Shown here one piece after another: positions 51,787 through 61,547 of a stretch of DNA of 64,000 nt. Source of the stretch: Siminovitchia sp047228825 (lineage in GTDB: Bacteria; Bacillota; Bacilli; Bacillales; Bacillaceae_C); NCBI RefSeq assembly GCF_047228825.1, contig NZ_JBFEGN010000006.1, forward strand, positions 27,114-91,113, in the 5' to 3' direction. The notes beneath the pieces were generated by a model, which saw only the letters and a program-made list of their open reading frames with translations, was not told where the DNA came from and did not search any database. The number at the start of each line of letters is the position of its first letter. Positions within the stretch are counted from its first letter, which is position 1. The translations under genes and the position numbers were made by a program.

Positions 51787-52236
51787 TTATCTTCCTAGAT
51801 AAGCTTTCAGCATCCAATTATGTTTTTCCAGGCTTTGATGAATGGCAAGGAGCATGTCTCCCGTTGTTTCATCGCCGCTCTCATCGGCCAAAGTCATTCC
51901 TTCTTTTACTTCTTCTGTCAATTTTGTAAAATCATCGACGATGTCTTGTACCATTTCTTCCGCGGATTTCCCGTATTCAGCTTCCTTAATGCAAGCCACT
52001 TCCAAGGATTCCTTCAAGGTTGCCACCGGCTTCCCCTCCAATGCAAGCAGCCTTTCAGCGAGTTCATCGATATGCACGGCAGCCTCATTATAGAGCTCTT
52101 CAAACTTTGCATGGAGAGTAAAGAAGTTTGAACCCGTTACATACCAATGGTAATTATGCAGCTTCGTGTACAGGACCGTCCAGTTAGCTACTTGTTTATT
52201 TACCAGATCAACCAATTGCCTATTGTTTTCAGTCAT
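51787..52236 (-). CDS. dps: Dps-family DNA-protecting ferritin
   Basis: A 149-residue four-helix Dps protein. The intersubunit ferroxidase ligands are in YHWYVTG (His), HAKFEELYNEAAVHIDELAE (His, Asp, Glu). It stores iron by oxidising Fe(II) with peroxide and binds DNA under stress. Matches B. subtilis Dps (YtkB) position between cstA-side genes and ytzI. AGGACTGATG-type ribosome site upstream of the ATG. Confidence 0.93.
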   Translation of the reverse strand: MTENNRQLVDLVNKQVANWTVLYTKLHNYHWYVTGSNFFTLHAKFEELYNEAAVHIDELAERLLALEGKPVATLKESLEVACIKEAEYGKSAEEMVQDIVDDFTKLTEEVKEGMTLADESGDETTGDMLLAIHQSLEKHNWMLKAYLGR

Positions 52237-52355
52237 TTCATCAGTCCTCCCAGCTTTAATGTACCCTTATTAATCATGAATCAAACACTGCTATTTTATC
52301 ACGAAAATTACAACTTGTGTTACAATAAGGGGTAAGGATAGGGGGAAAATAAAAG

Positions 52356-52511
52356 ATGAAAATTGTCATGATCATCTCTATTATGATTTGCATCGTTGTC
52401 ATTCTTGTAACAGCCCTTGTGACTTCAAAGGCTTATTCATTTAAACATACGATAGACCCTGCTCCGGTTGATGGAACGAAACGCCCCCAGCCCGGAGATG
52501 AAACTTCATAA
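52356..52511 (+). CDS. ytzI: Small membrane protein YtzI
   Basis: A 51-residue protein with one TM (MIISIMICIVVILVTALV) and a tail SKAYSFKHTIDPAPVDG, typical for YtzI. GGGGGAAAATAAAAG precedes the ATG. It starts a run ytzI-yidD-DUF1540. Function unknown. Confidence 0.8.
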   Translation: MKIVMIISIMICIVVILVTALVTSKAYSFKHTIDPAPVDGTKRPQPGDETS

Positions 52512-52539
52512 AAGTTTGTTCGGAAAGAAGCGTTTATTT

Positions 52540-52761
52540 ATGAAACCCATTTTTATTGCGTTCATCCGTTTTTACCAAAAAGTAATTTCTCCGTTAAAGC
52601 CGCCTACTTGCCGTTTTTACCCTACCTGTTCCCAATATGGGCTTGAAGCAATTCAAAGGTTTGGAGCGCTGCGGGGCGGCTGGCTGACAATCAAACGCCT
52701 TGTCAAATGCCATCCATTTCATCCGGGCGGCATTGATCCCGTCCCGGAAAAAAAACAATAA
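52540..52761 (+). CDS. yidD: Membrane protein insertion efficiency factor YidD (YtjA)
   Basis: A 73-residue YidD/HemolysinD-like protein: N-terminal amphipathic FIRFYQKVISPLKPPTCRFY, then PTCSQYGLEAIQRFGALRGG and CHPFHPGGIDPVP. It assists membrane protein insertion by YidC. The start at 52540 follows GGAAAGAAG; an upstream in-frame frame overlaps ytzI. Confidence 0.9.
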   Translation: MKPIFIAFIRFYQKVISPLKPPTCRFYPTCSQYGLEAIQRFGALRGGWLTIKRLVKCHPFHPGGIDPVPEKKQ

Positions 52762-52830
52762 TTTTTTCCACTTATAGTATCGCCCCGTTTCCCGATACTA
52801 TTCATGTATCAACTAAAAGGAGTGATACAA

Positions 52831-52986
52831 GTGGCAGAAGATGTACTATGCGAAGTGCAAAATTGCCGCTATTGGGCAAAAGGCAACAAATGCGCGGCTG
52901 ACAGGATCTATATTGTGAGCCATTCGGGGAAAATGGCAGATAATGAGAGAGAAACGGACTGCCAGACATTTGAACCGGAAAAATAA
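52831..52986 (+). CDS. DUF1540 small Cys protein
   Basis: A 51-residue protein with four Cys: VLCEVQNCRYWAKGNKCAAD and DCQTFEPEK. DUF1540 proteins are common in clostridia and bacilli and probably bind a metal. GTG start at 52831 with AAAAGGAGTG upstream. Its transcript ends in the strong hairpin shared with menE. Confidence 0.82.
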   Translation: MAEDVLCEVQNCRYWAKGNKCAADRIYIVSHSGKMADNERETDCQTFEPEK

Positions 52987-53061
52987 CCATGGATGGAATC
53001 CGGATGATCTTTACGAAATCAAAATAAAGACGAATTCGGATATTATGGACAAAACGCTATG

Positions 53062-53092
53062 AAAAGCGAGAAGCCCCTTCTCGCTTTTTTTC
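53062..53092. terminator. Bidirectional terminator between DUF1540 gene and menE
   Basis: AAAAGCGAGAAG pairs with CTTCTCGCTTTT around a CCC loop and is followed by a T-run; on the minus strand it lies just after menE. Confidence 0.9.
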
Positions 53093-54542
53093 ATTTTGCA
53101 TATTGAATAAGTTCCCGGCGGACGAGCTTGTTTGCGCCGTTTTTTGGCAGCTCTTGGATACGGATGAATTTTTTCGGCACTTTATATGACGCCAGTTTTT
53201 TTCGGCAAAAATCAATTAGTTCTTCTTCTGGGATGTCATCACATGCTACAAAGAAAGCATAGGGAACCTTCCCCCACTTTTCGTCCTCCACTCCAGTAAC
53301 GCCAGCTTCCACGACAGATGGATGAGCAAGAAGCACTTCCTCAATTTCAGCAGGATAAATGTTTTCCCCGCCCGAAATGATCAGGTCCGAGCGTCGGTCA
53401 AGAACAAAAACATATCCTTCCTCATCAAGATAGCCAATGTCTCCCGTTGCAAACCAGCCATCATGAAAAGAGTCCCTGTTCGCGTCTTCCCTGTTTAAAT
53501 AACCAGGGGTGATGTTTGGCCCTTTTACGAAAATTTCCCCTGCTTCCAAAGGATTTGTCTCCCGTCCATCAGCCATGATTTTCAGCTGAAACGGAAACAG
53601 CGGCTTTCCCGCCGAACCCAGTTTGTCCAGACTGTCTTCAGGTGACAAGGTCACGATCTGCGAAACCGTTTCAGTCATTCCGTACGTTTGATACACAGGG
53701 ATGTTTTTCCTTTTGCATGTCTCCAACAATGGGCGCGGGGCCGGACCGCCTCCCAAAAGCATGCAGCGGAAATTTGGATGATATGTTCCATCACCCAATT
53801 CAGACAACATCCGGATCAGCATGGAACTGACCGCTGACATGATCGTCACTTTTCCCGAAGATAAAAGGTCATTGACTGACCGCTCATCAAATTTTTCCAT
53901 TAAAAGAACCGGAATACCGTAAATTACACTGCGAAGCAGGATGGAAAAGCCGCTGATATGATATAACGGGACGGTGCATAGCCACATGTCATCTTCCTGC
54001 AGCCCGATGTTCAATGCTGAACTTGTTGCGCTCCACCAATGGTTTCCATACGTTTGCAGCACCCCTTTGGGCTTGCCTGTCGTTCCCGATGTGTACATAA
54101 TCGAGCAGACATCCTCCAGCCCGAAAACTTCCTGTATCTTTGCCTCGATACGTTCTTCCGGCAAGTCGTCGATACAAACGGTTTTTACCGGCAGCTGTGA
54201 AACCGATTGTTCAAATCGATTTTCATATAAAAGAATATCGGCTTGGCAATCCGTCAATTGAAAGGCCCATTCATCAGGTGCCAGCCTGGTGTTTAAAAAT
54301 ACTGTTTCTGCCCCAATTTGCTGAAGTCCATGAATAATAAAAATCGTTTCGGGCCGATTTCCCATCAGAATGGCAACCCGGCTTCGTTCGCCAATTGACA
54401 AAGCAGCCAATTTTCCTGCTGTTTCTTTCACGATGATAAGCATTTCCTCAAAAGACCAGGACTTGTCCCCAAATATAAGAGCCGTTCGCCGAGGGGTAAG
54501 ATCGGCCCTTTTTATAAGCCAATTCGGCATTGTATTGTTCAT
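53091..54542 (-). CDS. menE: o-Succinylbenzoate-CoA ligase MenE
   Basis: Activates o-succinylbenzoate with ATP and CoA in menaquinone synthesis, 483 residues. AMP-binding signature MYTSGTTGKPKG (about 160-171), the A5 motif YQTYGMTE, and the A8 motif GWFATGDIGYLDE; catalytic C-terminal Lys in GANKLVRRE. Separated from menB by a terminator-like hairpin, so it may need read-through or its own promoter. No start context problem. Confidence 0.93.
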   Translation of the reverse strand: MNNTMPNWLIKRADLTPRRTALIFGDKSWSFEEMLIIVKETAGKLAALSIGERSRVAILMGNRPETIFIIHGLQQIGAETVFLNTRLAPDEWAFQLTDCQADILLYENRFEQSVSQLPVKTVCIDDLPEERIEAKIQEVFGLEDVCSIMYTSGTTGKPKGVLQTYGNHWWSATSSALNIGLQEDDMWLCTVPLYHISGFSILLRSVIYGIPVLLMEKFDERSVNDLLSSGKVTIMSAVSSMLIRMLSELGDGTYHPNFRCMLLGGGPAPRPLLETCKRKNIPVYQTYGMTETVSQIVTLSPEDSLDKLGSAGKPLFPFQLKIMADGRETNPLEAGEIFVKGPNITPGYLNREDANRDSFHDGWFATGDIGYLDEEGYVFVLDRRSDLIISGGENIYPAEIEEVLLAHPSVVEAGVTGVEDEKWGKVPYAFFVACDDIPEEELIDFCRKKLASYKVPKKFIRIQELPKNGANKLVRRELIQYAK

Positions 54543-54648
54543 GTTAAAAAACTCCTTTTGGTATGTATAGGAAAGCGCTGGAGCCAGACAACAAAAGTCT
54601 TTGCCAAAAAATGTTAAACCTAAAAAATACTTTTTCTTTACTTACAAA

Positions 54649-54676
54649 AAAACCTGATGGATTTTACCATCAGGTC
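54649..54676 (-). terminator. Hairpin between menB and menE
   Basis: ACCTGATGG-ATTTTA-CCATCAGGT with T-run on the minus strand, directly after menB. It would reduce menE expression from the men promoter. Confidence 0.8.
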
Positions 54677-54694
54677 CCCGAATTCAATAACGTA

Positions 54695-55513
54695 TTACGG
54701 AAAACGCGGAAACTGCCCGAAATCCGGTTTGCGTTTCTCTTTAAATGCATCCCGGCCTTCTTTCGCCTCGTCTGTTGTATAGTACAGCAGCGTCGCATCT
54801 CCCGCAAGCTGCTGCAACCCGGCAAGACCGTCTGTGTCTGCATTGAATGCCGCTTTCAGGAAGCGAAGGGCAGTCGGGCTTTTTTCAAGCATTTCTTCAC
54901 ACCATTTGATTGTTTCCTCTTCCAGTTGATCGAGTGGAACAACGGTATTGACCAGGCCCATTTCAAGCGCTTCTTGGGCGTTGTATTGGCGGCAGAGGAA
55001 CCAGATTTCCTTTGCTTTTTTATGGCCGACAATGCGCGCCAGGTAGCCTGAACCGTAACCGGCATCAAAGCTGCCGACTTTGGGGCCGGTTTGCCCAAAA
55101 ATGGCGTTTTCGGCTGCGATCGTCAAGTCGCAGACAACATGAAGCACATGCCCGCCTCCGATCGCGTATCCGGCAACCATTGCTACAACAGGTTTCGGAA
55201 TAACACGAATGAGTCTTTGTAAATCAAGCACGTTCAAGCGCGGAATATTATCCGATCCCACATATCCTCCATGCCCTCTCACTTTCTGATCCCCGCCGGA
55301 GCAAAATGCTTTTTGCCCGGCACCTGTCAGGACAATCACCCCGATATCCGAGTCATCCCTGGCATAAGAAAAGGCGTCGATCATTTCCATGATCGTTTGG
55401 GGCCTGAAAGCATTATGTACTTCCGGTCTGTTAATCGTTATTTTGGCAATGCCGTTATACGTCTCATATAAAATATCTTCATATTCTCTCTCTTTCGTCC
55501 ATTGAACAGCCAT
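54695..55513 (-). CDS. menB: 1,4-Dihydroxy-2-naphthoyl-CoA synthase MenB
   Basis: Crotonase-fold enzyme closing the naphthoquinone ring, 272 residues, as in B. subtilis. Markers: AFCSGGDQKVRGHGGYVG, GYAIGGGHVLHVVCD (oxyanion Gly pair) and GSFDAGYGSGYLAR with the catalytic Asp. GGAGGAGG-type ribosome site. Downstream of menH. Confidence 0.95.
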   Translation of the reverse strand: MAVQWTKEREYEDILYETYNGIAKITINRPEVHNAFRPQTIMEMIDAFSYARDDSDIGVIVLTGAGQKAFCSGGDQKVRGHGGYVGSDNIPRLNVLDLQRLIRVIPKPVVAMVAGYAIGGGHVLHVVCDLTIAAENAIFGQTGPKVGSFDAGYGSGYLARIVGHKKAKEIWFLCRQYNAQEALEMGLVNTVVPLDQLEEETIKWCEEMLEKSPTALRFLKAAFNADTDGLAGLQQLAGDATLLYYTTDEAKEGRDAFKEKRKPDFGQFPRFP

Positions 55514-55537
55514 ACTGAAACCTCCTCCTTTAAAATA

Positions 55538-56350
55538 TCAAACGATTTCCATTAAAAACTCCTTTACTATTGTACCAAATTTCATCGGTTCTTCCACATG
55601 TAATGCATGTCCAGCACCTTCCAGGATTACAAGCCGGGAGTCCGGAATCCTTTTATCCATTTCTTTGGCAATCCTGCAAAATTTAACGTCAAGCTCACCG
55701 CATATAACCAATACCGGGACTTGAAGTTCCTGAAGCCGATCCCACCAGGAAGGCTGCCTTCCCGTCCCCATTCCAAGCAAGCTGTTGGCAAGTCCCTTTG
55801 CCCTGTTTTTTAATCTGCTTTGGCGAATGGCTCTTTGTTTTTCAACAGGCAAGGCTTTCTGGGTAGAAAAAAGCGGGATGTTTTCCCAATAATCGACAAA
55901 GCTTTCAATCCCATCTTTCAAGATTTTTTCGGCCAATTGTTGATCTGCCATTATTCTCTGTTCCCGTTCCACTTTTGTTCTTAACCCAGGCGAAGAGCTT
56001 TCAAGCATTAAGCTTTTGAACCGCTCGGGATAAAGTATCGACATACCCAATGCAAGCCTTCCTCCCATGGAATATCCAAGCAAATGGACATGATCTATCT
56101 TAAGCCTGTTCAGTAATTCTAAAAGATGGGCGGCGACTGCTTCCATCTCATATTTGGCCAAATCCGCCGGTGCATCCGTTTGGCCATGTCCGGGCAAGTC
56201 CACCGCAATGGTCCTGAAAGATCCGGACAAGATATTGATCGTCTCTTTCCAAGTACCGCCATTACCCGTAAACCCATGAAGAAGCATGACCGCTTCACCT
56301 GACCCTTGCACATCCACATGGTAGGAAATGCCATCTATTGATAAGCGCAT
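55538..56350 (-). CDS. menH: 2-Succinyl-6-hydroxy-2,4-cyclohexadiene-1-carboxylate synthase MenH (YtxM)
   Basis: Alpha/beta hydrolase-fold lyase acting after MenD, 270 residues. Nucleophile elbow LLGYSMGGRLAL (Ser about 97), acid in VICGELDVKF, His in EGAGHALHVE. Its ATG directly follows the menD stop with no gap. Also known as ytxM. Confidence 0.92.
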   Translation of the reverse strand: MRLSIDGISYHVDVQGSGEAVMLLHGFTGNGGTWKETINILSGSFRTIAVDLPGHGQTDAPADLAKYEMEAVAAHLLELLNRLKIDHVHLLGYSMGGRLALGMSILYPERFKSLMLESSSPGLRTKVEREQRIMADQQLAEKILKDGIESFVDYWENIPLFSTQKALPVEKQRAIRQSRLKNRAKGLANSLLGMGTGRQPSWWDRLQELQVPVLVICGELDVKFCRIAKEMDKRIPDSRLVILEGAGHALHVEEPMKFGTIVKEFLMEIV

Positions 56351-58093
56351 TTATTCTTCACCCTGAAAAAAATGGTTTATTTCCTGGGAAACATGATGCC
56401 ATAAAGATCGGTGATGTCGGAGATTTTTGTCACGATCTGTCGGAATTTCAATAATATTTATACCTTCGGTTTGAACTGCGTTGAGCATGGCAACACGCAG
56501 GTCTTCCCAACTAAACACTTTTGAATATTGAGCACCATATAAATGAGCAGCATATTCAAAATTCAGACCCGTTGGAGTGCCGAATAACAATTCAAAGTGA
56601 GTCCCTGCTTCCGCTTGCTGGAGATGGGAAAAAATACCTCCCCCATCGTTGTTGAGCAAAATGATATTGATATTGATTTTATGCAGCCTGGCTGTCAACA
56701 ATCCATTCATGTCATGGAAAAAGGAAAGATCTCCAATCAATAAAAAAAGCGGCTGGCAATGAACAGCGCCACCGATGGCACTCGAAACGACGCCGTCTAT
56801 CCCATTTGCACCACGGTTGCCCAATAAGCGGATGTTTTTTTGGTTTACATGAAAAAAAGTATCCATATCCCTGATCGGCATGCTGTTGCCAATAAAGACT
56901 GCACTTTCGGGCGGAAGCAATTCGCTGAACAAGGATACCGCTTTTCCTTCATCAAGCTCCTCTATCGTATCAACATAAGACCATATTGCATTTTTAGCGA
57001 GTGCATTCACCTGTTTCCATCTGTTGATCCAGGTTTCATTCTTTTCATATTTAAACCCGCTTAGCTTCTTGCAAAAAATCGTTTCGGAGCAATAGATCAT
57101 TTCAGGGCTCAAATAATTTGGATCCCTCCATCCACCGTTTCCGTCCACAAAAATATGTTGAACGCGCGGCAATCCCTTAAGAAAAAGCGATAAAGACTTG
57201 GAAACAGGCATTCCGCCAAAATGGATCACCACATCCGGCTCCAATGCTGTTTTGGCTGCCTCGGCCCTAAGGATCGCATCATAGCTGTCCATTATCAGAT
57301 CTGACGTATCTAACATGCTCCGCAGTTGTGACAGGGGATCGGCCAAAACGGGATATCCAAGTCTTTCGGCGAGTTTCACAACGGCTGCCGAAAATTCGCT
57401 ATCATCCATGACTCCGCAAACGATCAGACCTTTTCTCGCCTTCTTACATAAATTGGAAACTGCATTGATCGTTTCCTCTGATACATGAAAATTTGTTTTG
57501 GGAACAACGGAATGACAGCGTTCGGACTGATCAAAAGGGACAGGCTCAAGCCTTGGAAGCAGCGGTTCCCTCAGGGGAAAATTCAAATGAACAGGCCCCG
57601 GCAAAACTCCGCTGGCAACTGATACGGCACGGGCTGCCTGGGAACGCACATATTTTTTGGCGCTATCCCCTTGTTCAGGCAAAGCCATTTCCCTGAACCA
57701 TCGAACATGGTTGCCATACAAATTTATCTGATCAATTGCCTGGGGCGCCCCAACGTCTCTCAGCTCCGGGGGCCGGTCGGCGGTCAAAACGATCAACGGA
57801 ACCCTGGATAAATTTGCTTCCACCACAGCGGGATAATAATTGGCCGCAGCGGTTCCGGAAGTGCATAAAACGGCAACAGGCTGCTTAGATGCCTTGGCCA
57901 ACCCAAGGGCAAAAAACGCAGCCGACCTTTCATCAATATTCATATACACTTGAATGCTGGGGTGTTCAGCAAATAACATGGCCAACGGTGTTGAACGGGA
58001 TCCGGGACTAATAACCACTTCATTCACCCCGGATTTGGCCAGGCCATCTATAAATGCAGCTATATATTCGGTTAAAGCGTCTTGCCAGCTCAT
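56351..58093 (-). CDS. menD: SEPHCHC synthase MenD
   Basis: ThDP enzyme joining isochorismate and 2-oxoglutarate, 580 residues as in B. subtilis. N-terminal catalytic Glu in SPGSRSTPLA region and ThDP fold GDLSFFHDMNGLL with NNDGGGIF at the C-terminus. The ATG at 58093 overlaps the menF stop as ATGA; the longer open frame to 58504 runs antisense-like through menF and is not used. Confidence 0.95.
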   Translation of the reverse strand: MSWQDALTEYIAAFIDGLAKSGVNEVVISPGSRSTPLAMLFAEHPSIQVYMNIDERSAAFFALGLAKASKQPVAVLCTSGTAAANYYPAVVEANLSRVPLIVLTADRPPELRDVGAPQAIDQINLYGNHVRWFREMALPEQGDSAKKYVRSQAARAVSVASGVLPGPVHLNFPLREPLLPRLEPVPFDQSERCHSVVPKTNFHVSEETINAVSNLCKKARKGLIVCGVMDDSEFSAAVVKLAERLGYPVLADPLSQLRSMLDTSDLIMDSYDAILRAEAAKTALEPDVVIHFGGMPVSKSLSLFLKGLPRVQHIFVDGNGGWRDPNYLSPEMIYCSETIFCKKLSGFKYEKNETWINRWKQVNALAKNAIWSYVDTIEELDEGKAVSLFSELLPPESAVFIGNSMPIRDMDTFFHVNQKNIRLLGNRGANGIDGVVSSAIGGAVHCQPLFLLIGDLSFFHDMNGLLTARLHKININIILLNNDGGGIFSHLQQAEAGTHFELLFGTPTGLNFEYAAHLYGAQYSKVFSWEDLRVAMLNAVQTEGINIIEIPTDRDKNLRHHRSLWHHVSQEINHFFQGEE

Positions 58094-59478
58094 GCATCCG
58101 TTCCCTCCATTGCCTGCAGCATCGGCTGAAATTTTATGCCTGTTTCCTTTAACTCGTCTTCCGGTTCCGAGTCCGCAACGAGTCCGCACCCGGCATACAA
58201 AAAAACTTCGTCCTGTTTCATCAATCCCGAGCGAATGGCGACGATGAACTCGCCATTTCCGCGAAAATCTGTCCAGCCAATTGGAGCAGCATAGAAACCC
58301 CTGTCCATCATTTCTTTCTCGCGAATGATTTCGAGTGCCTTTGAAGTTGGAACGCCTCCCAACGCCGGGGTAGGATGCAGCTTTTCCACGAGTTGAAAAA
58401 TGGATGTGGATGTCTTTGCCTTCCCCCTGACAGGAGTGTACAGATGCTGAATATAAGGCGTCTTTAAAAGCACTGGTTCTTTTGGGACATCCATGTTTTC
58501 GCAATGCGGTTCAAGGGCCTTTTTAATCATTTCTACCACAAGCGCGTGTTCATGCAAGTTTTTTTCATCGTTCATCAAGGTTTGGCCGAGCTTTCGATCT
58601 TCCTCCGGATCTTTATTTCTGCCGATGGAGCCGGCAAGGCTTGTTGAAAAAATTACTTCGCCGGATTTTTTTACAAGCCTTTCAGGAGATGCACCAACAA
58701 AACAGCAATCTCCGGACTCGATGGAAAAAATAAAACTATTGGGCTGTTGCATATTCAACCTTGTTAATACATCCCCGGATGCGGGTGGATTGGAAAATAC
58801 AAGCCTCATTTTTCTGGAAAGAACAACTTTTTTAACTGTCGTTTCTTTTATAAGATTTACAACATCGCCGACGGATGTTAACCATTCAGCTACTGAATTC
58901 TCTTCCTTATACATCAGGGTTGACAGAGTCTGCTTCTCACTGAAAGGCTGGTTGACAAGTTCGTCGATTCCCCTTTCCGCATAAAGAAGCGCCCCATCTT
59001 TATTTTCTTTATCGTCCAGCAAATTGACTGTCATGAAACAATCTCCGTTTAAACGGGTCAGCATAAACTCCGGCAAATAAAACAGGGCATCGCCAAAAGG
59101 CTGCCAAAGTTCTTCTTTCATGCTGTATGGATCAAAAGAAAAACCCCCAAACAAAAGCGGTCCTGTTCCCGGGGATTCAAACGGGTTATCAATTATCGCC
59201 GACCCAAGCTGTTTCATCCACTCTTTCTCAAGCTGGCCAAAACGCTCTTCGGCACTATTATTCACGAATGAGCGGGTGATCCCAAGTCCAACGAGTACCA
59301 TCCCGTCATCCGGACTTTTCCAAAAAAAACTTTCCCCTTTGTAATCAGGACGATTGGACTTATAAAAAAAAATCGGGTCCATGTTTTTTATTTTTCTTGT
59401 AATGCTAAATAAAACCTTATTTGATTTATCTTCCTCTTGCTTCAATAATTGTTTGTCCCGAAAAGTTAAATTGATCAA
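58090..59478 (-). CDS. menF: Menaquinone-specific isochorismate synthase MenF
   Basis: Chorismate-using enzyme that commits chorismate to menaquinone, 462 residues. C-terminal core motifs are FSTSLAGSIGRNKDPEEDRK, HPTPALGGVPTSKALEII and YAAPIGWTDFRGNGEFIVA. TTG start at 59478 with GGGAGAGAG upstream. First gene of menF-menD-menH-menB(-menE), divergent from menA. Confidence 0.94.
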   Translation of the reverse strand: MINLTFRDKQLLKQEEDKSNKVLFSITRKIKNMDPIFFYKSNRPDYKGESFFWKSPDDGMVLVGLGITRSFVNNSAEERFGQLEKEWMKQLGSAIIDNPFESPGTGPLLFGGFSFDPYSMKEELWQPFGDALFYLPEFMLTRLNGDCFMTVNLLDDKENKDGALLYAERGIDELVNQPFSEKQTLSTLMYKEENSVAEWLTSVGDVVNLIKETTVKKVVLSRKMRLVFSNPPASGDVLTRLNMQQPNSFIFSIESGDCCFVGASPERLVKKSGEVIFSTSLAGSIGRNKDPEEDRKLGQTLMNDEKNLHEHALVVEMIKKALEPHCENMDVPKEPVLLKTPYIQHLYTPVRGKAKTSTSIFQLVEKLHPTPALGGVPTSKALEIIREKEMMDRGFYAAPIGWTDFRGNGEFIVAIRSGLMKQDEVFLYAGCGLVADSEPEDELKETGIKFQPMLQAMEGTDA

Positions 59479-59603
59479 AGCAACTCTCTCCCAAATCGTG
59501 GACTTTTCATTTTTCTTCTATTTATTTATTATATATGAATATAAGGACGAAATGTAATAAATTCGCTTTCGCCAAAGATTTCCGGATTCACGCTGAAAAA
59601 ACA

Positions 59604-59632
59604 TTGACACTTGTGCATACATTCTCTACACT
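59604..59632 (+). promoter_or_regulatory. menA promoter
   Basis: Consensus TTGACA (59604-59609) and TACACT (59627-59632) at 17-bp spacing, 37 bp before the menA ATG. Confidence 0.7.
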
Positions 59633-59668
59633 TTAGTAGGTGAAATATGTTAAGGGAGAGAATTTTGA

Positions 59669-60595
59669 ATGAACGTTCAAGCTCAATCTGCCTTTCCTGA
59701 AGAAAAAAGCTGGCGGATTTGGTGGCGATTGACCCGCCCGCATACATTAACGGCCGCTTTCGTTCCCGTTTTGCTTGGTACGGCGTTATCGGCAAATGAA
59801 CAGCCTATTCACGGACTCCTCTTTGTCTCTATGCTGGTTGCAAGTTTGCTTATTCAGGCTGCAACGAATATGTTTAATGAGTATTATGATTTTGCCAGGG
59901 GCCTGGACAATCAGCATTCCGTCGGCATCGGCGGCGCAATTGTAAGACATGGTGTAAAACCTTCGACTGTACTTGGGCTCGGGTTTGCATTTCTCGGTGC
60001 AGCGATGCTTTTGGGAGTTTACATTTCCGCAAGCAGCAGTTGGTGGATCGCACTCGTCGGCCTCGTCAGTATGGCAGCCGGTTATTTTTACACCGGCGGG
60101 CCTTATCCGATTGCCTACACGCCTTTCGGGGAAATCACGTCAGGTTTTTTCATGGGGTTTGTCATTACCCAAATTGCCTACTTTATCCAAACAGGGAATA
60201 TAAACATCATTAGCATGTTTGTCTCCGTTCCCATATCGATACTGATTGGCGCGATCATGCTGGCAAATAATATTCGGGATTTGGACGGCGATAAGAAAAG
60301 CGGAAGAAGAACAGTAGCCATCCTGCTTGGCCGGGAAAAAGCCATAAAACTGCTTGCCGGCATGTTTATTGTTTCTTATGTTTTTATTCTTGTTCTTATC
60401 ATCATATTTTCTTTATCCCCTTGGCTTTTAACCACGTTTGTGAGTATTCCGAAAGCAGTCAGCGCCGTTAGAGGGTTTGTTGGAAAAACTGAACCGGTGC
60501 AAATGATGCCGGCAATGAAGGCAACAGCCCAAACTAATACCATTTTTGGTTTCTTGATGGCCATCAGTTTCTTTATCAGTTATGTGATCAGCTAA
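59669..60595 (+). CDS. menA: 1,4-Dihydroxy-2-naphthoate prenyltransferase MenA
   Basis: UbiA-family membrane prenyltransferase, 308 residues with about nine TM segments. The two Asp-rich prenyl-diphosphate motifs are NMFNEYYDFARGLD (about 69-82) and NNIRDLDGDKKSGRRT (about 197-212). Adds the isoprenoid tail to dihydroxynaphthoate. Ends in a strong terminator. Confidence 0.95.
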   Translation: MNVQAQSAFPEEKSWRIWWRLTRPHTLTAAFVPVLLGTALSANEQPIHGLLFVSMLVASLLIQAATNMFNEYYDFARGLDNQHSVGIGGAIVRHGVKPSTVLGLGFAFLGAAMLLGVYISASSSWWIALVGLVSMAAGYFYTGGPYPIAYTPFGEITSGFFMGFVITQIAYFIQTGNINIISMFVSVPISILIGAIMLANNIRDLDGDKKSGRRTVAILLGREKAIKLLAGMFIVSYVFILVLIIIFSLSPWLLTTFVSIPKAVSAVRGFVGKTEPVQMMPAMKATAQTNTIFGFLMAISFFISYVIS

Positions 60596-60629
60596 AAACA
60601 TGTCCCATAATCCGGGGCATGTTTTTTCT
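60596..60629 (+). terminator. menA terminator
   Basis: AACATGTCCC pairs with GGGGCATGTT across ATAATCC, then TTTTTT, at the menA stop. Confidence 0.85.
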
Positions 60630-60740
60630 ATATATGCCGGTGTTTACGATTACTGAAAAATAGGGAAAAGGGCAGTAAGAAAGTAAATGATTTCAACAAA
60701 TACGTTCATACTAATACAAACTTGATGAGGAAGTGATTTT

Positions 60741-61547
60741 ATGCTGACCCATGAACAAACAGCCCGTTTAAAGGAAAAACTTTTAAATATCCAAAAGGAG
60801 CTCCGTGAAGATATCAGGGAAACCGGCGGAAATCTGGAAGAAAATAATTCGCGTGAAAGTACAGGTGAACTATCCTTATACGATAACCACCCTGCAGATA
60901 TGGGGACAGAACTGTTTGAAAGGGAAAAAGACAGGGCACTCTCCGTCCATAGCAAAGATGAACTTGAGAAAGTAGAAAAAGCTTTGGCTTCAATTGAAAA
61001 TGGGAATTACGGGCTTTGTGAACAGTGCGGAAAGAACATTCCTTTTGACAGGCTCGATGCCATTCCTTATGCAACAACCTGTGTTGAACACTCGCCGGAC
61101 CAATTTACACCCGGGGACAGACCCGTGGAAGAAGAAATTTTAAATCCTGCGAGAAACGACACGTTTTCAAGCCGTGACCTCAGTGAAGCAGATGATTACG
61201 AAGACAGCTTCGAAGAAGTGGGATCGTTTGGCACATCGGAAACGCCCTCTGATTTTACAGGCGACTTTGACAGCTATAACGAACTGTACAGCGATGACGA
61301 ACGCGAAGGCGCTCCTGAACAGTATGAAACTTTTGTGGGAACGAATATGGAAAACGATGATATTGAAATTTATTCATCAGAAAATGAACGGGAATATGTG
61401 GACACGCTTGATGAAGAGGGCGTAGAATCACCAATTGGCGACATACCGTATCGAGAAACAGACGGATACGTGGATGATAGTAAAGAAAAGCGCAAGGCGG
61501 CTGGCCTGCGACAAGAACAAGACGATTCCCGAAAAGGCAGATTTTAA
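60741..61547 (+). CDS. yteA: YteA, DksA/TraR-type zinc-finger protein with repeat-derived C-terminus
   Basis: A 268-residue protein: N-terminal coiled coil (to about residue 75), then the zinc-finger YGLCEQCGKNIPFDRLDAIP and ATTCVEH (fourth ligand His), and a long acidic tail. B. subtilis YteA is about 240 residues and sporulation-linked; it lies next to menA there too. The last ~20 codons here, from KEKRKAAGLRQEQ, are encoded by the dispersed repeat element, so the original stop has been replaced. Regulatory target unknown. Confidence 0.88.
   Translation: MLTHEQTARLKEKLLNIQKELREDIRETGGNLEENNSRESTGELSLYDNHPADMGTELFEREKDRALSVHSKDELEKVEKALASIENGNYGLCEQCGKNIPFDRLDAIPYATTCVEHSPDQFTPGDRPVEEEILNPARNDTFSSRDLSEADDYEDSFEEVGSFGTSETPSDFTGDFDSYNELYSDDEREGAPEQYETFVGTNMENDDIEIYSSENEREYVDTLDEEGVESPIGDIPYRETDGYVDDSKEKRKAAGLRQEQDDSRKGRF

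Noticed and set aside
58094..58504. N-terminal extension of menD up to 58504
   Set aside because: It runs inside menF in another frame; the ATGA overlap start at 58093 matches MenD family length and has normal context.
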